Positions 28,970 to 38,382 of a stretch of 64,000 nt of DNA are shown here, one piece after another. The notes under the pieces are model-generated. The model searched no databases. It was not told the DNA's origin and worked only from the letters and a program-made list of their open reading frames with translations. The position numbers and the translations under genes were made by a program. The DNA is from Pseudomonas tritici (GTDB lineage Bacteria; Pseudomonadota; Gammaproteobacteria; Pseudomonadales; Pseudomonadaceae): NCBI RefSeq assembly GCF_014268275.3, contig NZ_CP077084.1, forward strand, positions 558,001 to 622,000, given 5' to 3'. Numbering within the stretch: the stretch's first letter is position 1; every line of letters starts with the position of its first letter.

Positions 28970-30033
28970 GACGAAACTCCTGCATTCAATACGTCGGCCG
29001 CGCGCTTCAGCAGTTTTTTCACCGGGGCGGCAAGGCCCAGGCGCGGCGGGGTGGCGAGGTTATACCAGAGCCAGTCGGCCTCGGCCACGTGATGGGCGGA
29101 TTCCTCGACCTGGACCAGCCAGGGTTCGATAGCCAACTGAAAGTGGCTGAAGGTGTGAATCAGGCTCGGCAGTTCCTGTTGCTTGCCCAGTGCCAGCGCG
29201 TGCTGGTTGGCCAGGTGCTCCAGGTCTTGCAGGTCATCCAGCTCCGGCAAGCTCCACAGGCCGCCCCACAGACCCGTCGAGGGGCGACGGTAAAGCAGGA
29301 TCGCGCCTTCGGCATTTGCCAGCAGCGGCATCAGCGTGCGCTTCTGCGGGATGGTCTTGCGCGGCTTGGGGATCGGGTAGCGCGTCTCCAGGCCGAGCAT
29401 GTGCGCTTCGCAGCCTTTTTCCAGCGGGCACAACAGGCAGCTGGGTTTGCTGCGGGTGCAGAGGGTGGCGCCCATATCCATCATCGCCTGGGTGTAGGCG
29501 TTGACGCGATCATGCGGCGTGAAGCGTTCTGCGGTGGCCCACAGTTGCTTGGCCACCTTGGGTTCGCCCGGGTAGCCCTCCTGCGCGGTGAAACGTGCCA
29601 GCACGCGTTTGACGTTGCCGTCGAGGATCGGCGCACGCAGGCCCATGCTCAGGCTGGCGATCGCTCCGGCGGTGGACAAGCCTATGCCGGGCAACTCGGT
29701 GAGCTTCTCGACATCCTTGGGAAATTCGCCGCCGTATTCGGCCACGATAATCTTCGCCGTCTTTTGCAGGTTGCGCGCCCGGGTGTAGTACCCCAGCCCG
29801 GTCCACAAGTGCAGCACTTCATCTTCCGGCGCAGCCGCCAGGGCCTCGACCGTTGGCAGCGACGCCATGAAGCGGTCGAAATAATTGAGCACGGTGCTCA
29901 CCTGGGTCTGCTGCAGCATGATCTCCGAGACCCACACCCGATAAGGCGTTATGCCCTGTTGCCAGGGCAGGTCGTGGCGACCGTGGCGGTCGTACCAGTT
30001 CAGCACCGCCTCTGAAAATTGCTCGTTTCTCAT
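28966..30033 (-). CDS. mutY: MutY, A/G-specific adenine glycosylase
   Basis: 355 residues. Contains the catalytic Glu in SEIMLQQTQ, the helix-hairpin-helix [14 protein letters not shown], the Asp in LDGNVKR, a 4Fe-4S ligand set ([17 protein letters not shown]) and the C-terminal NUDIX-like domain. It removes adenine opposite 8-oxoguanine. It overlaps asmA upstream by 4 bases and yggX downstream by 4. Confidence 0.97.
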   Translation of the reverse strand: MRNEQFSEAVLNWYDRHGRHDLPWQQGITPYRVWVSEIMLQQTQVSTVLNYFDRFMASLPTVEALAAAPEDEVLHLWTGLGYYTRARNLQKTAKIIVAEYGGEFPKDVEKLTELPGIGLSTAGAIASLSMGLRAPILDGNVKRVLARFTAQEGYPGEPKVAKQLWATAERFTPHDRVNAYTQAMMDMGATLCTRSKPSCLLCPLEKGCEAHMLGLETRYPIPKPRKTIPQKRTLMPLLANAEGAILLYRRPSTGLWGGLWSLPELDDLQDLEHLANQHALALGKQQELPSLIHTFSHFQLAIEPWLVQVEESAHHVAEADWLWYNLATPPRLGLAAPVKKLLKRAADVLNAGVSS

Positions 30034-32240
30034 CGATTGAACAGGCCTTTCAGTGCGTCTTTGAGCTTCGGGTTAACCTTGTCGAGCTTCTCTTCAAGCT
30101 TCTCGTTGAGGCGGTTGCCCGCCGCCTTGATCGCGACTTGGCCAAGGCCGTCCTTGTCCAGGCGGCACGCCTTGGCGCCCAGCTCCAGCGGGCCACGGCA
30201 GCGCAGCGGCACTTCGATGCCCTGGAAGTTGGAGCCCACCTGGCAGGCCGGGTCCGGCGTTTCGCGCTGGTCACCTTCGACAATGATGCCGACGCGGTAG
30301 TCCATGCCCAGGACGCGCAGATCGACATCGCCATTACCGTTGACCGTCAGGCCCGGGATGCGCACTTTCAGGTCCGGGTTGCTGGCGACACCGTTACGGA
30401 AGGTCAGGTTGCCCTTCAGTTCCTGGAACGGCGTGTCCTTGCCTTGCGGTGTGCTGCTCAAGGTTTTGCGGTTGAGCAAGGCGATGCCGGTGCACAGTTG
30501 CTGTTCAAGGTTGGCGTTGAGCAGCACGCCGTTGTTGATCACGAAACTGGCGGTGCCGTTGAGGCTGTCGATCAGCGCTTTCTGGCTATTGCCGCGGCCA
30601 GTGAGGTTGCTGTCGAGGGTGATCTGGCCCTTCACCGGCGGGGTTTGCCCCTGGGCTTGCAGGATGCGTTCGACCGGTACCTGCTTGATCCGGCTTTGCA
30701 GCGCGAGCACCGGGATATCCTGGCGCACATCGAGGTTGCCGTTGGCCTGGAAGGTGCCGTTGTAGAGACCGCCGCTCAGGGTGTCGAGCTTGAGTTGGCC
30801 ATCGATGCCGGACGCTTTGAGCACGGCATTCTGGATCGGCAACTTGCTCAGGGTCAGTTGGCCAAACGCGAGGTCGGCGTCCACATCCAGCGTGCGCAGG
30901 CGGGTCAATGGCAACAGTTTGTCGGTGCTCCAGGCGCCTTTGGTCGGCGCTTCGGGCAGCGGTGTGGTGCCGCCGGCAGCCATGGCACCGGCTTCGCTGT
31001 TCTGCACTTCGGCCTGGCGGGCAGTGGCTGCGCCCTTGGCGGATTCGGACTTGGCCGGCAGATAGTTGTCGGCATTGAACGTGTCGGCCTTGAGCTGAAC
31101 GCGCAGGGATTGCTTGGCGAAATCCTCCACGGCGACGCGACCGGTGAAGGTGCTGCCGTCGAGTTTCAGGTTCAGGTCTTCCAGGGCGATGCTGCTTGGC
31201 GTGCCCTTGAGGCGGCTGACCAGTTCGACCTTGCTCAGGCTGCCCTCGGCCATTGGCGGCAGCGGGTGGCCGACGCTGTCGAGGAACTTGGCCAGGTCGA
31301 ATTGGGCGATGGACAGGGCGCCGCTGAGCTGCGGGGTCTTGTCGAGGTCGTTGACCTTCAGCTCGCCCAACGCGCGCAGTTGGTTGGCCGAGAGCTTCAT
31401 GTTGGTCCATTCGGCGATATTCGCCGCCTGGTCCACCAACAGTTGGCCCTGGGTCGAGAAGGTCACGGTCTTGCCTTGCAGTGGCTCGCCCGTGGCTTCG
31501 CCGGTGATCTTCATGTCTTCAAGCTGGTAGCGCTTGAGCGCACGCTGGATGCGCAGGTTGCCGTTGAGTTCGGTCTTGACGCGCATCACCGGCTGATTGC
31601 TGCCGAAGAAGGCGGTGAGTTTCACCGGGATGCTGGCGCCTTCATGCACGGCGCCAGCGCTCAATTGGATGCTTTCGGCGCTGAACTGCTTGCCGGTCTG
31701 CTCATCGTTGTATTCGATGCGGGCGTTGTTGACCGTCAGGCTGTCGATATCCAGGCGGATGGGTTTTGCCGGCTTGTCCGATTCGGGTTCGGCCGGTTGT
31801 TCAACCGAGCCAGGGCTGCCGACGCTCGTCTCTGTCACGTTCTTGCCGATGTCTTCCCAGTTGCCGTGCCCTTCCTTGTTGCGGTTGAGGCGCAGGTTGA
31901 GACCTTCGACACGCACGTCACTCATCTGCACTTCGCGGCGCAGCAGCGGCAGCACGCGTACCGACAGGCCGAGCATCTGCAGGTCGGCGAAGGGCTGGGT
32001 CGGTGCGGTCAGGGTTGCCACGCTGGCTTCGTGCAGTTCCAGGCCAAGCCAGGGGAACAGGCTCCAGCCGATGTCGCCATTGAGCGTCAGCTCGATGTGG
32101 GCCTTGTCGCGGGCAATCTGGCGAATCTCGTCTTTATAGTCGTTGGGATCGAAGAGATGGGTCAGGGCAAAGCCTAGAGCCACAATGATCAGCAACAGCC
32201 CGAGAAGTACCAGACCCAGGATTTTGCCGAACGCTTTCAT
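30030..32240 (-). CDS. asmA: AsmA-family protein
   Basis: 736 residues. One N-terminal membrane anchor (about 6-26) is followed by a long periplasmic region with the AsmA N- and C-terminal domains; a low-complexity Ala/Gly segment lies near residues 380-410. AsmA-like proteins form bridge-like structures for lipid movement to the outer membrane. ATG 32240 starts the anchor directly. First gene of asmA-mutY-yggX. Confidence 0.88.
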   Translation of the reverse strand: MKAFGKILGLVLLGLLLIIVALGFALTHLFDPNDYKDEIRQIARDKAHIELTLNGDIGWSLFPWLGLELHEASVATLTAPTQPFADLQMLGLSVRVLPLLRREVQMSDVRVEGLNLRLNRNKEGHGNWEDIGKNVTETSVGSPGSVEQPAEPESDKPAKPIRLDIDSLTVNNARIEYNDEQTGKQFSAESIQLSAGAVHEGASIPVKLTAFFGSNQPVMRVKTELNGNLRIQRALKRYQLEDMKITGEATGEPLQGKTVTFSTQGQLLVDQAANIAEWTNMKLSANQLRALGELKVNDLDKTPQLSGALSIAQFDLAKFLDSVGHPLPPMAEGSLSKVELVSRLKGTPSSIALEDLNLKLDGSTFTGRVAVEDFAKQSLRVQLKADTFNADNYLPAKSESAKGAATARQAEVQNSEAGAMAAGGTTPLPEAPTKGAWSTDKLLPLTRLRTLDVDADLAFGQLTLSKLPIQNAVLKASGIDGQLKLDTLSGGLYNGTFQANGNLDVRQDIPVLALQSRIKQVPVERILQAQGQTPPVKGQITLDSNLTGRGNSQKALIDSLNGTASFVINNGVLLNANLEQQLCTGIALLNRKTLSSTPQGKDTPFQELKGNLTFRNGVASNPDLKVRIPGLTVNGNGDVDLRVLGMDYRVGIIVEGDQRETPDPACQVGSNFQGIEVPLRCRGPLELGAKACRLDKDGLGQVAIKAAGNRLNEKLEEKLDKVNPKLKDALKGLFNR

Positions 32241-32564
32241 GGGCGAGTCCTTGTATGTCGATTTCAAAATTTAGCCGCAGAGTATAACGCCCGACGGCCT
32301 GCGTCAGTGCTCCGATCGTTACATTGTATCCAGCGGTGGGGGAACGGGTTTTTGGCGTCAAATAAACAAATTTCCTGAAAAAGGTGATGTCACTTTGGTT
32401 TTTCTGTCATCGACAGGTGCTAATCTCTGCACGTTCGTCCGCCTTCTGCGACCTAAGGTCGCGCCTAAAATGGAGCTTCACTCAACAAAACGGCCACGCT
32501 TTGCGTGCAAGGCCGAGGGAGAGAGCGCCTGACGGACACATACTAACAACTGGGGGAAACACCA
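32241..32564. other. Divergent intergenic region with a 15-base palindrome
   Basis: Contains GCGACCTAAGGTCGC at 32448-32462, a perfect palindrome around one base, about 100 bases before the MFS gene; it could be an operator. AACTGGGGG before the ATG is the ribosome site of the MFS gene. No gene seen. Confidence 0.5.
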
Positions 32565-34226
32565 ATGAGCACTAGCACTGCGGCAGGTTCATCTGCTGCA
32601 AAGCCAGCGTTCCTGTCCAAGGAACGCATCATCGCCAAGCCCGGCTTCAACCGCTGGCTGGTTCCACCGGCCGCCCTGGCTATTCACCTTTGCATCGGCA
32701 TGGCCTACGGGTTCTCGGTGTTCTGGCTGCCATTGTCCAAGGCGCTGGGTATCACCAAGCCGGTTGGTTGTGCGCCGGACATGAGCTTCATCGCCCAAGT
32801 CTTCTCGTCCCAATGCGACTGGCCCATCTCCATGCTGGGCTGGATCTACACCCTGTTCTTCATCTTCCTGGGCTGCTCGGCAGCCATCTGGGGCGGCTGG
32901 CTGGAACATGCCGGGCCACGTAAGGCCGGTGTTGTATCGGCGTTGTGCTGGTGTGGCGGCCTGTTGATCTCGGCGCTGGGTATCTATACCCACCAGATCT
33001 GGCTGATGTGGATCGGCTCCGGGGTCATCGGCGGTATCGGCCTGGGCCTGGGCTATATCTCGCCTGTATCGACCCTGATCAAGTGGTTCCCGGACAAGCG
33101 TGGCATGGCCACCGGTATGGCGATCATGGGCTTCGGCGGTGGTGCGATGGTTGGCGCCCCGTTGGCAGCCGCATTGATGGGGCACTTCGCAACGCCAGAC
33201 AGCGTGGGTGTATGGCAGAGCTTCCTGGTGATGGCCGCGATCTATTTCGTGTTCATGATCGGCGGCGCCTTGTCCTACCGCGTTCCGCCAACCGGCTGGA
33301 AACCTGAGGGCTGGACCGCACCGGCGAAAAAAGCCAGCAACGCGATGATCACCCACCGCCACGTGCACGTGAACGTGGCGTGGAAAACCCCGCAGTTCCG
33401 TCTGGTTTGGCTGGTGCTGTGCCTGAACGTATCCGCCGGTATCGGCATCCTCGGCATGGCGTCGCCACTGCTGCAGGAAGTGTTCGGCGGCAAGCTGCTG
33501 GGTGTGGATGTACCGTTTGGTCAGCTGGATGCCGGTCAACTGGCTTCCATCGCAGCCATCGCCGCAGGTTTTACGGGGCTGTTGAGCCTGTTCAACATCG
33601 GTGGCCGGTTCTTCTGGGCGTCGTTCTCCGACTACCTGGGGCGTAAAAATACCTACTTCGTGTTCTTCGCCCTGGGCTTTGCCCTGTACGCGTTGATCCC
33701 GAACCTGGGGCATTTGGGCAACGTGGCGCTGTTTGTGGCGGCGTTCTGCATCATCCTGTCGATGTACGGCGGTGGTTTTGCGACCGTTCCGGCCTACCTG
33801 GCTGACCTGTTCGGCACGCAAATGGTCGGCGCGATCCACGGTCGCCTGCTGACTGCCTGGGCCGCTGCGGGCGTATTGGGCCCGGTGTTGGTGAACTACC
33901 TGCGTGAGTATCAGCTGAGCATTGGCGTTGAACGCGCGGCGGCCTACGACATCACCTTGTACATTCTCGCCGGCCTGCTGGTGCTGGGTTTCATCTGCAA
34001 CCTGCTGGTGCGTCCGGTGGCCGACAAGTACTTCATGACCGACGCCGAATTGGCCGCCGAACAGGCGCTGGGCCATGACAAAGGCGCGGATGCGACCACT
34101 TCCCTGGAGTGGAAAGCGGCTTCCGGCACTGTGCCATTGGCGATTGCCGCCTGGCTGGTGGTGGGTATTCCGTTGGCGTGGGGTGTGTGGGTGACCCTGC
34201 AGAAGACGGCGGTACTGTTCCGCTAG
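32565..34226 (+). CDS. OFA-family MFS transporter (oxalate/formate antiporter-like)
   Basis: 553 residues with 12 membrane helices plus extra segments. The motif GFGGGAMVGAPLAA and the extended loop before helix 3 (CAPDMSFIAQVFSSQCDWPISML) match the OFA family. Substrates of this family are monocarboxylates such as oxalate, formate, lactate or pyruvate; which one is not readable. No adjacent enzyme genes. Confidence 0.85.
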   Translation: MSTSTAAGSSAAKPAFLSKERIIAKPGFNRWLVPPAALAIHLCIGMAYGFSVFWLPLSKALGITKPVGCAPDMSFIAQVFSSQCDWPISMLGWIYTLFFIFLGCSAAIWGGWLEHAGPRKAGVVSALCWCGGLLISALGIYTHQIWLMWIGSGVIGGIGLGLGYISPVSTLIKWFPDKRGMATGMAIMGFGGGAMVGAPLAAALMGHFATPDSVGVWQSFLVMAAIYFVFMIGGALSYRVPPTGWKPEGWTAPAKKASNAMITHRHVHVNVAWKTPQFRLVWLVLCLNVSAGIGILGMASPLLQEVFGGKLLGVDVPFGQLDAGQLASIAAIAAGFTGLLSLFNIGGRFFWASFSDYLGRKNTYFVFFALGFALYALIPNLGHLGNVALFVAAFCIILSMYGGGFATVPAYLADLFGTQMVGAIHGRLLTAWAAAGVLGPVLVNYLREYQLSIGVERAAAYDITLYILAGLLVLGFICNLLVRPVADKYFMTDAELAAEQALGHDKGADATTSLEWKAASGTVPLAIAAWLVVGIPLAWGVWVTLQKTAVLFR

Positions 34227-34235
34227 CACCAAACC

Positions 34236-34369
34236 TGTAGTGAGCGGGCTTGCCCCGCGCTGGGTGGCGCAGCCGCCCCCAAAACCGGACACCGCGTTTT
34301 AACTGGAGAATTCGGTGTCTGGGTTGGGGCGGCTGCGCCACCCAGCGCGGGGCAAGCCCGCTCACTACA
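34236..34369. repeat. Long palindromic REP-type element (134 bases)
   Basis: A 44-base arm from TGTAGTGAGCGGGCTTGCCC to GCAGCCGCCCC is repeated exactly in inverse orientation, and the pairing continues inward (AACC..ACACCG with CGGTGT..GGTT), leaving about 18 unpaired bases. Transcribed, this would be one near-continuous hairpin. It is a different REP variant from the others here (TAGTGAGC instead of GGGAGC). Confidence 0.9.
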
Positions 34370-34470
34370 CGACTGGCTCTCACATGTATGCACATGTCTA
34401 TCCCCGACATCTCTCGCTTCAACTCGTCAGTCTTATCCCCTTCGATGTTTCTGTTTAGCGCCCGCGCCCC

Positions 34471-34476
34471 TATAAT
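34471..34476 (+). promoter_or_regulatory. -10 element of the his operon
   Basis: TATAAT 38 bases before hisB; the -35 region (TTTCTG at 34448) is weak. Confidence 0.5.
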
Positions 34477-34514
34477 GGCTGCCTTTTTCGCCCAATGATT
34501 TTGCGGAGCTGGTG

Positions 34515-35108
34515 ATGGCCGAACGTAAGGCGTCCGTCGAGCGCGACACTCTGGAAACCCAGATCAAAGCCTCGATCAACCTGGATGGCACCGGAAAGGC
34601 CCGATTTGATATCGGTGTCCCTTTTCTTGAGCACATGCTGGACCAGATCGCCCGTCACGGGCTGATCGACCTGGATATCGTCAGCAAGGGCGACCTGCAT
34701 ATCGACGACCACCACACGGTGGAAGACGTTGGCATCACCCTCGGCCAGGCGTTCGCCAAGGCTATCGGCGACAAAAAAGGCATCCGTCGCTACGGTCACG
34801 CCTATGTCCCGCTGGACGAAGCGCTGTCGCGCGTAGTCATCGACTTCTCCGGCCGCCCAGGCCTGCAGATGCACGTGCCCTACACCCGCGCCACCGTGGG
34901 CGGCTTTGACGTCGACCTGTTCCAGGAATTTTTCCAGGGTTTCGTCAACCACGCACTTGTCAGCCTGCACATCGACAACCTGCGCGGCACCAACACCCAC
35001 CACCAGATCGAAACCGTGTTCAAGGCTTTCGGCCGCGCGCTGCGCATGGCCGTCGAGCTGGATGACCGCATGGCCGGGCAAATGCCGTCGACCAAGGGCG
35101 TCCTGTAA
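34515..35108 (+). CDS. hisB: HisB, imidazoleglycerol-phosphate dehydratase
   Basis: 197 residues, the monofunctional form. The metal-binding motifs DDHHTVED and THHQIE are present. Sixth step of histidine synthesis. ATG 34515 chosen over a GTG one codon earlier. Its stop overlaps the hisH start (TAATG). Confidence 0.97.
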   Translation: MAERKASVERDTLETQIKASINLDGTGKARFDIGVPFLEHMLDQIARHGLIDLDIVSKGDLHIDDHHTVEDVGITLGQAFAKAIGDKKGIRRYGHAYVPLDEALSRVVIDFSGRPGLQMHVPYTRATVGGFDVDLFQEFFQGFVNHALVSLHIDNLRGTNTHHQIETVFKAFGRALRMAVELDDRMAGQMPSTKGVL

Positions 35109-35746
35109 TGCAGACGGTCGCGGTTATCGATTACGGCATGGGTAACCTGCACTCGGTGGCCAAGGCCCTCGAGCACGTCGGTGCCGGCAAGGTGCTGATC
35201 ACCAGCGATGCCAACGTGATTCGCGAGGCCGACCGCGTGGTGTTCCCTGGTGTTGGCGCGATTCGCGATTGCATGGCCGAGATCCGCCGCCTGGGCTTTG
35301 ACAGCCTGGTGCGCGAAGTCAGCCAGGACCGTCCGTTCCTCGGCATCTGCGTGGGCATGCAAGCCTTGCTCGACAGCAGTGAAGAGAACGACGGCGTCGA
35401 CTGCATCGGTTTGTTCCCGGGCCAGGTGAAGTTCTTTGGCAAAGACCTGCATGAAGACGGCGAACACCTGAAAGTCCCGCACATGGGCTGGAACGAGGTC
35501 CGCCAGACCGTGGATCACCCGCTGTGGCACGAAGTGCCGGACATGGCGCGCTTCTACTTCGTGCACAGCTACTACATCGCCGCCGGTCAACCGGCCCAGG
35601 TGGTGGGTGGCGGACACTACGGCGTCGACTTCGCCGCAGCGCTGGCCGAAGGTTCGCGCTTTGCCGTGCAGTTCCACCCGGAGAAGAGCCATACCCACGG
35701 CCTGCAATTGCTGCAGAACTTCGCCGCCTGGGATGGTCGCTGGTAA
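35108..35746 (+). CDS. hisH: HisH, glutaminase subunit of IGP synthase
   Basis: 212 residues, class I glutamine amidotransferase: nucleophile C81 in GICVGMQ and the His-Glu pair in FHPEKSH. Delivers ammonia to HisF. TAATG overlaps link it to hisB and to the DUF2164 gene. Confidence 0.97.
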   Translation: MQTVAVIDYGMGNLHSVAKALEHVGAGKVLITSDANVIREADRVVFPGVGAIRDCMAEIRRLGFDSLVREVSQDRPFLGICVGMQALLDSSEENDGVDCIGLFPGQVKFFGKDLHEDGEHLKVPHMGWNEVRQTVDHPLWHEVPDMARFYFVHSYYIAAGQPAQVVGGGHYGVDFAAALAEGSRFAVQFHPEKSHTHGLQLLQNFAAWDGRW

Positions 35747-36003
35747 TGGCCAGGAAGCCGAAGCAGCCGATCTTGAACCTCACCCCCGAGCAGGAGAGTG
35801 AGGCTACCCTCAAGATCAAGCGCTTCATGGAAGACCGCTTCGAGCTCAAGCTGGGCTCGTTCGAGGTCGCCGAGATTCTTGAGCTGTTCACCACCGAAGT
35901 GGCTCCGCATTATTACAACAGAGCGATTTTCGATACGCAGACGCTCCTTAAAGAAAGGTTCGAAAGCATCGAAAGCGACCTGTGGTCGCTTGAGAAACCC
36001 TGA
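35746..36003 (+). CDS. DUF2164 protein within the his operon
   Basis: 85 residues, starting [16 protein letters not shown], from an ATG overlapping the hisH stop. It has the DUF2164 pattern (RFMEDRFELKLGSFEVAEILELF, split here across helices; YYNRAIFD). Function unknown. The overlap implies translational coupling with hisH, and hisA follows 39 bases later, so it is expressed with histidine genes. Confidence 0.88.
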   Translation: MARKPKQPILNLTPEQESEATLKIKRFMEDRFELKLGSFEVAEILELFTTEVAPHYYNRAIFDTQTLLKERFESIESDLWSLEKP

Positions 36004-36042
36004 TTTCCCAAGCATTGCTGAATATCGAATAAGGTTTGCCAG

Positions 36043-36780
36043 ATGCTGATTATCCCCGCTATCGATCTCAAGGACGGCGCCTGCGTCCGTCTGCGCCAAG
36101 GCCGCATGGAAGACTCCACCGTGTTCTCCGATGACCCGGTGAGCATGGCTGCCAAATGGGTGGAAGGGGGCTGCCGTCGTCTGCATCTGGTGGACCTGAA
36201 CGGCGCCTTCGAAGGCCAACCGGTCAACGGCGAGGTGGTCACTGCGATCGCCAAACGCTACCCGAACCTGCCGATTCAGATCGGCGGCGGTATCCGCTCC
36301 CTGGAAACCATCGAGCACTACGTCAAGGCTGGCGTGAGCTACGTGATCATTGGCACCAAGGCCGTGAAAGACCCAGCCTTCGTCGCCGAAGCCTGCCGCG
36401 CATTCCCAGGCAAAGTCATCGTGGGCCTGGACGCCAAGGATGGTTTCGTCGCCACCGACGGCTGGGCTGAAATCAGCACCATCCAAGTGATTGACCTGGC
36501 CAAGCAGTTCGAAGCCGACGGCGTGTCCGCCATCGTTTATACCGACATCGCCAAAGACGGCATGATGCAGGGCTGCAACGTGCCGTTCACCGCTGCGCTG
36601 GCCGCTGCGACAAAGATTCCGGTGATCGCCTCCGGCGGCATTCACAACCTGGGCGACATCAAGTCGCTGCTGGACGCCAAGGCCCCCGGCATCATCGGCG
36701 CCATCACCGGCCGCGCGATCTACGAAGGTACCCTGGACGTCGCCGAAGCCCAGGCTTACTGCGACGCCTACAACGGCTGA
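36043..36780 (+). CDS. hisA: HisA, ProFAR isomerase
   Basis: 245 residues, beta/alpha barrel with the catalytic Asp pair in IPAIDLKDG and [12 protein letters not shown]. Opens the ring of ProFAR to PRFAR, the substrate of HisF. Followed by hisF after 9 bases. Confidence 0.97.
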   Translation: MLIIPAIDLKDGACVRLRQGRMEDSTVFSDDPVSMAAKWVEGGCRRLHLVDLNGAFEGQPVNGEVVTAIAKRYPNLPIQIGGGIRSLETIEHYVKAGVSYVIIGTKAVKDPAFVAEACRAFPGKVIVGLDAKDGFVATDGWAEISTIQVIDLAKQFEADGVSAIVYTDIAKDGMMQGCNVPFTAALAAATKIPVIASGGIHNLGDIKSLLDAKAPGIIGAITGRAIYEGTLDVAEAQAYCDAYNG

Positions 36781-36789
36781 GGACTGACC

Positions 36790-37560
36790 ATGGCGCTGGC
36801 CAAACGCATCATCCCTTGCCTGGACGTCGACAACGGTCGCGTGGTCAAGGGCGTCAAGTTCGAGAACATCCGTGATGCCGGCGACCCGGTGGAAATCGCG
36901 CGTCGCTACGATGAGCAAGGTGCCGACGAGATTACCTTTCTCGACATCACTGCCAGCGTCGACGGCCGCGACACCACATTGCATACCGTCGAACGCATGG
37001 CCAGCCAGGTATTCATCCCGCTGACCGTGGGCGGTGGTGTGCGCACCGTGCAGGACATCCGCAACTTGCTCAATGCCGGCGCGGACAAGGTGTCGATCAA
37101 CACGGCAGCGGTGTTCAACCCGGAGTTCGTCGGCGAAGCAGCGCAGCACTTCGGCTCGCAATGCATCGTCGTTGCCATCGACGCCAAAAAAGTCTCCGGC
37201 CCGGGCGAAACCCCGCGCTGGGAGATCTTCACCCACGGCGGTCGCAAGCCGACCGGCCTGGACGCGGTGGAGTGGGCAATGAAGATGGAAGCCCTCGGCG
37301 CCGGTGAAATCCTGCTGACCAGCATGGACCAGGACGGCATGAAAAACGGCTTCGACCTGGGCGTGACCCGCGCCATCAGCGATGCGCTGGGCATTCCAGT
37401 GATCGCTTCCGGCGGCGTCGGCAACCTGCAGCATTTAGCCGATGGTGTGATCGAAGGCCACGCCAGCGCGGTGCTGGCGGCGAGTATTTTCCACTTTGGC
37501 GAGTACACCGTTCCCGAGGCCAAGGCCTACATGGCGGCGCGCGGTATCGTCGTTCGCTAA
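36790..37560 (+). CDS. hisF: HisF, cyclase subunit of IGP synthase
   Basis: 256 residues, beta/alpha barrel paralogous to HisA; catalytic Asp residues in [14 protein letters not shown] and TSMDQDG. With HisH it makes IGP and AICAR. Last histidine gene in this cluster. Confidence 0.97.
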   Translation: MALAKRIIPCLDVDNGRVVKGVKFENIRDAGDPVEIARRYDEQGADEITFLDITASVDGRDTTLHTVERMASQVFIPLTVGGGVRTVQDIRNLLNAGADKVSINTAAVFNPEFVGEAAQHFGSQCIVVAIDAKKVSGPGETPRWEIFTHGGRKPTGLDAVEWAMKMEALGAGEILLTSMDQDGMKNGFDLGVTRAISDALGIPVIASGGVGNLQHLADGVIEGHASAVLAASIFHFGEYTVPEAKAYMAARGIVVR

Positions 37561-37626
37561 ACGCTGCTGGACACCATGGCAAGTGCGCGGCACTCTCTGC
37601 GCTTGCCATGGATTCCGGTAGCCTTC

Positions 37627-38382
37627 ATGTTCAAGACCCTGCTGCTCGCCCTCGCCAGTACTTCCCTCCTGCTGGCAGGTTCGGCCAACGCCGAAGAACC
37701 GTCTGACGCCTCCCTGGTGTTGCTGACGGAAAACTTCCCGCCCTACAACATGGCGAAAAACGGCAAGAACTTCGCCAAGGACGAGAACATCGAAGGCATC
37801 GCCGTGGACATCGTGCGCGAGACCTTCAAGCGTGCCGGCATTTCCTACAACCTCACCCTGCGTTTTCCTTGGGAGCGCATCTACAAGCTCGCCCTGGAAA
37901 AACCTGGCTATGGCGTATTCGTGATGGCCCGTTTGCCGGATCGCGAGGCGTTATTCAAATGGGTCGGCCCTATCGGTCCGGACGATTGGGTGCTACTGGC
38001 CAAGGCCGACAGCAAGATCCAACTGACCGACCTTGAGCACGCGCGCCGCTACAAGATCGGCGCCTACAAGGGCGACGCCATTGCTGAAACGCTGGAAAAG
38101 CAGGGCCTTAACCCGGTCGTTGCACTGCGTGACCAAGACAATGCGCAAAAGCTGGTGGAAGGCCAGATTGATCTGTGGGCGACCGGTGACCCGGCGGGTC
38201 GTTACCTAGCCCGCCAGGTCGGGGTGACCCAGCTTAAAACCGTCTTGCGCTTCAACAGTGCCCAGCTTTACCTGGCGTTGAATAAAGACGTGCCGGATGA
38301 AGTGGTGAGCAAGCTGCAGGCGGCGCTTGATCAGTTACGGGATGAGGGCGTTATCGATCAAATCATGGCCCGTTACCTCTAG
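37627..38382 (+). CDS. Periplasmic solute-binding protein, SBP_bac_3-like
   Basis: 251 residues. Signal peptide MFKTLLLALASTSLLLAGSA ending ANA; the mature part has FPPYN and GIAVDIVRETFKRAG typical of family-3 binding proteins. No permease or ATPase is nearby, so it may serve a distant transporter or be a stand-alone sensor. The ATG at 37627 fits the leader. Its last 48 bases overlap the end of the convergent Vps62-like gene. Confidence 0.82.
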   Translation: MFKTLLLALASTSLLLAGSANAEEPSDASLVLLTENFPPYNMAKNGKNFAKDENIEGIAVDIVRETFKRAGISYNLTLRFPWERIYKLALEKPGYGVFVMARLPDREALFKWVGPIGPDDWVLLAKADSKIQLTDLEHARRYKIGAYKGDAIAETLEKQGLNPVVALRDQDNAQKLVEGQIDLWATGDPAGRYLARQVGVTQLKTVLRFNSAQLYLALNKDVPDEVVSKLQAALDQLRDEGVIDQIMARYL

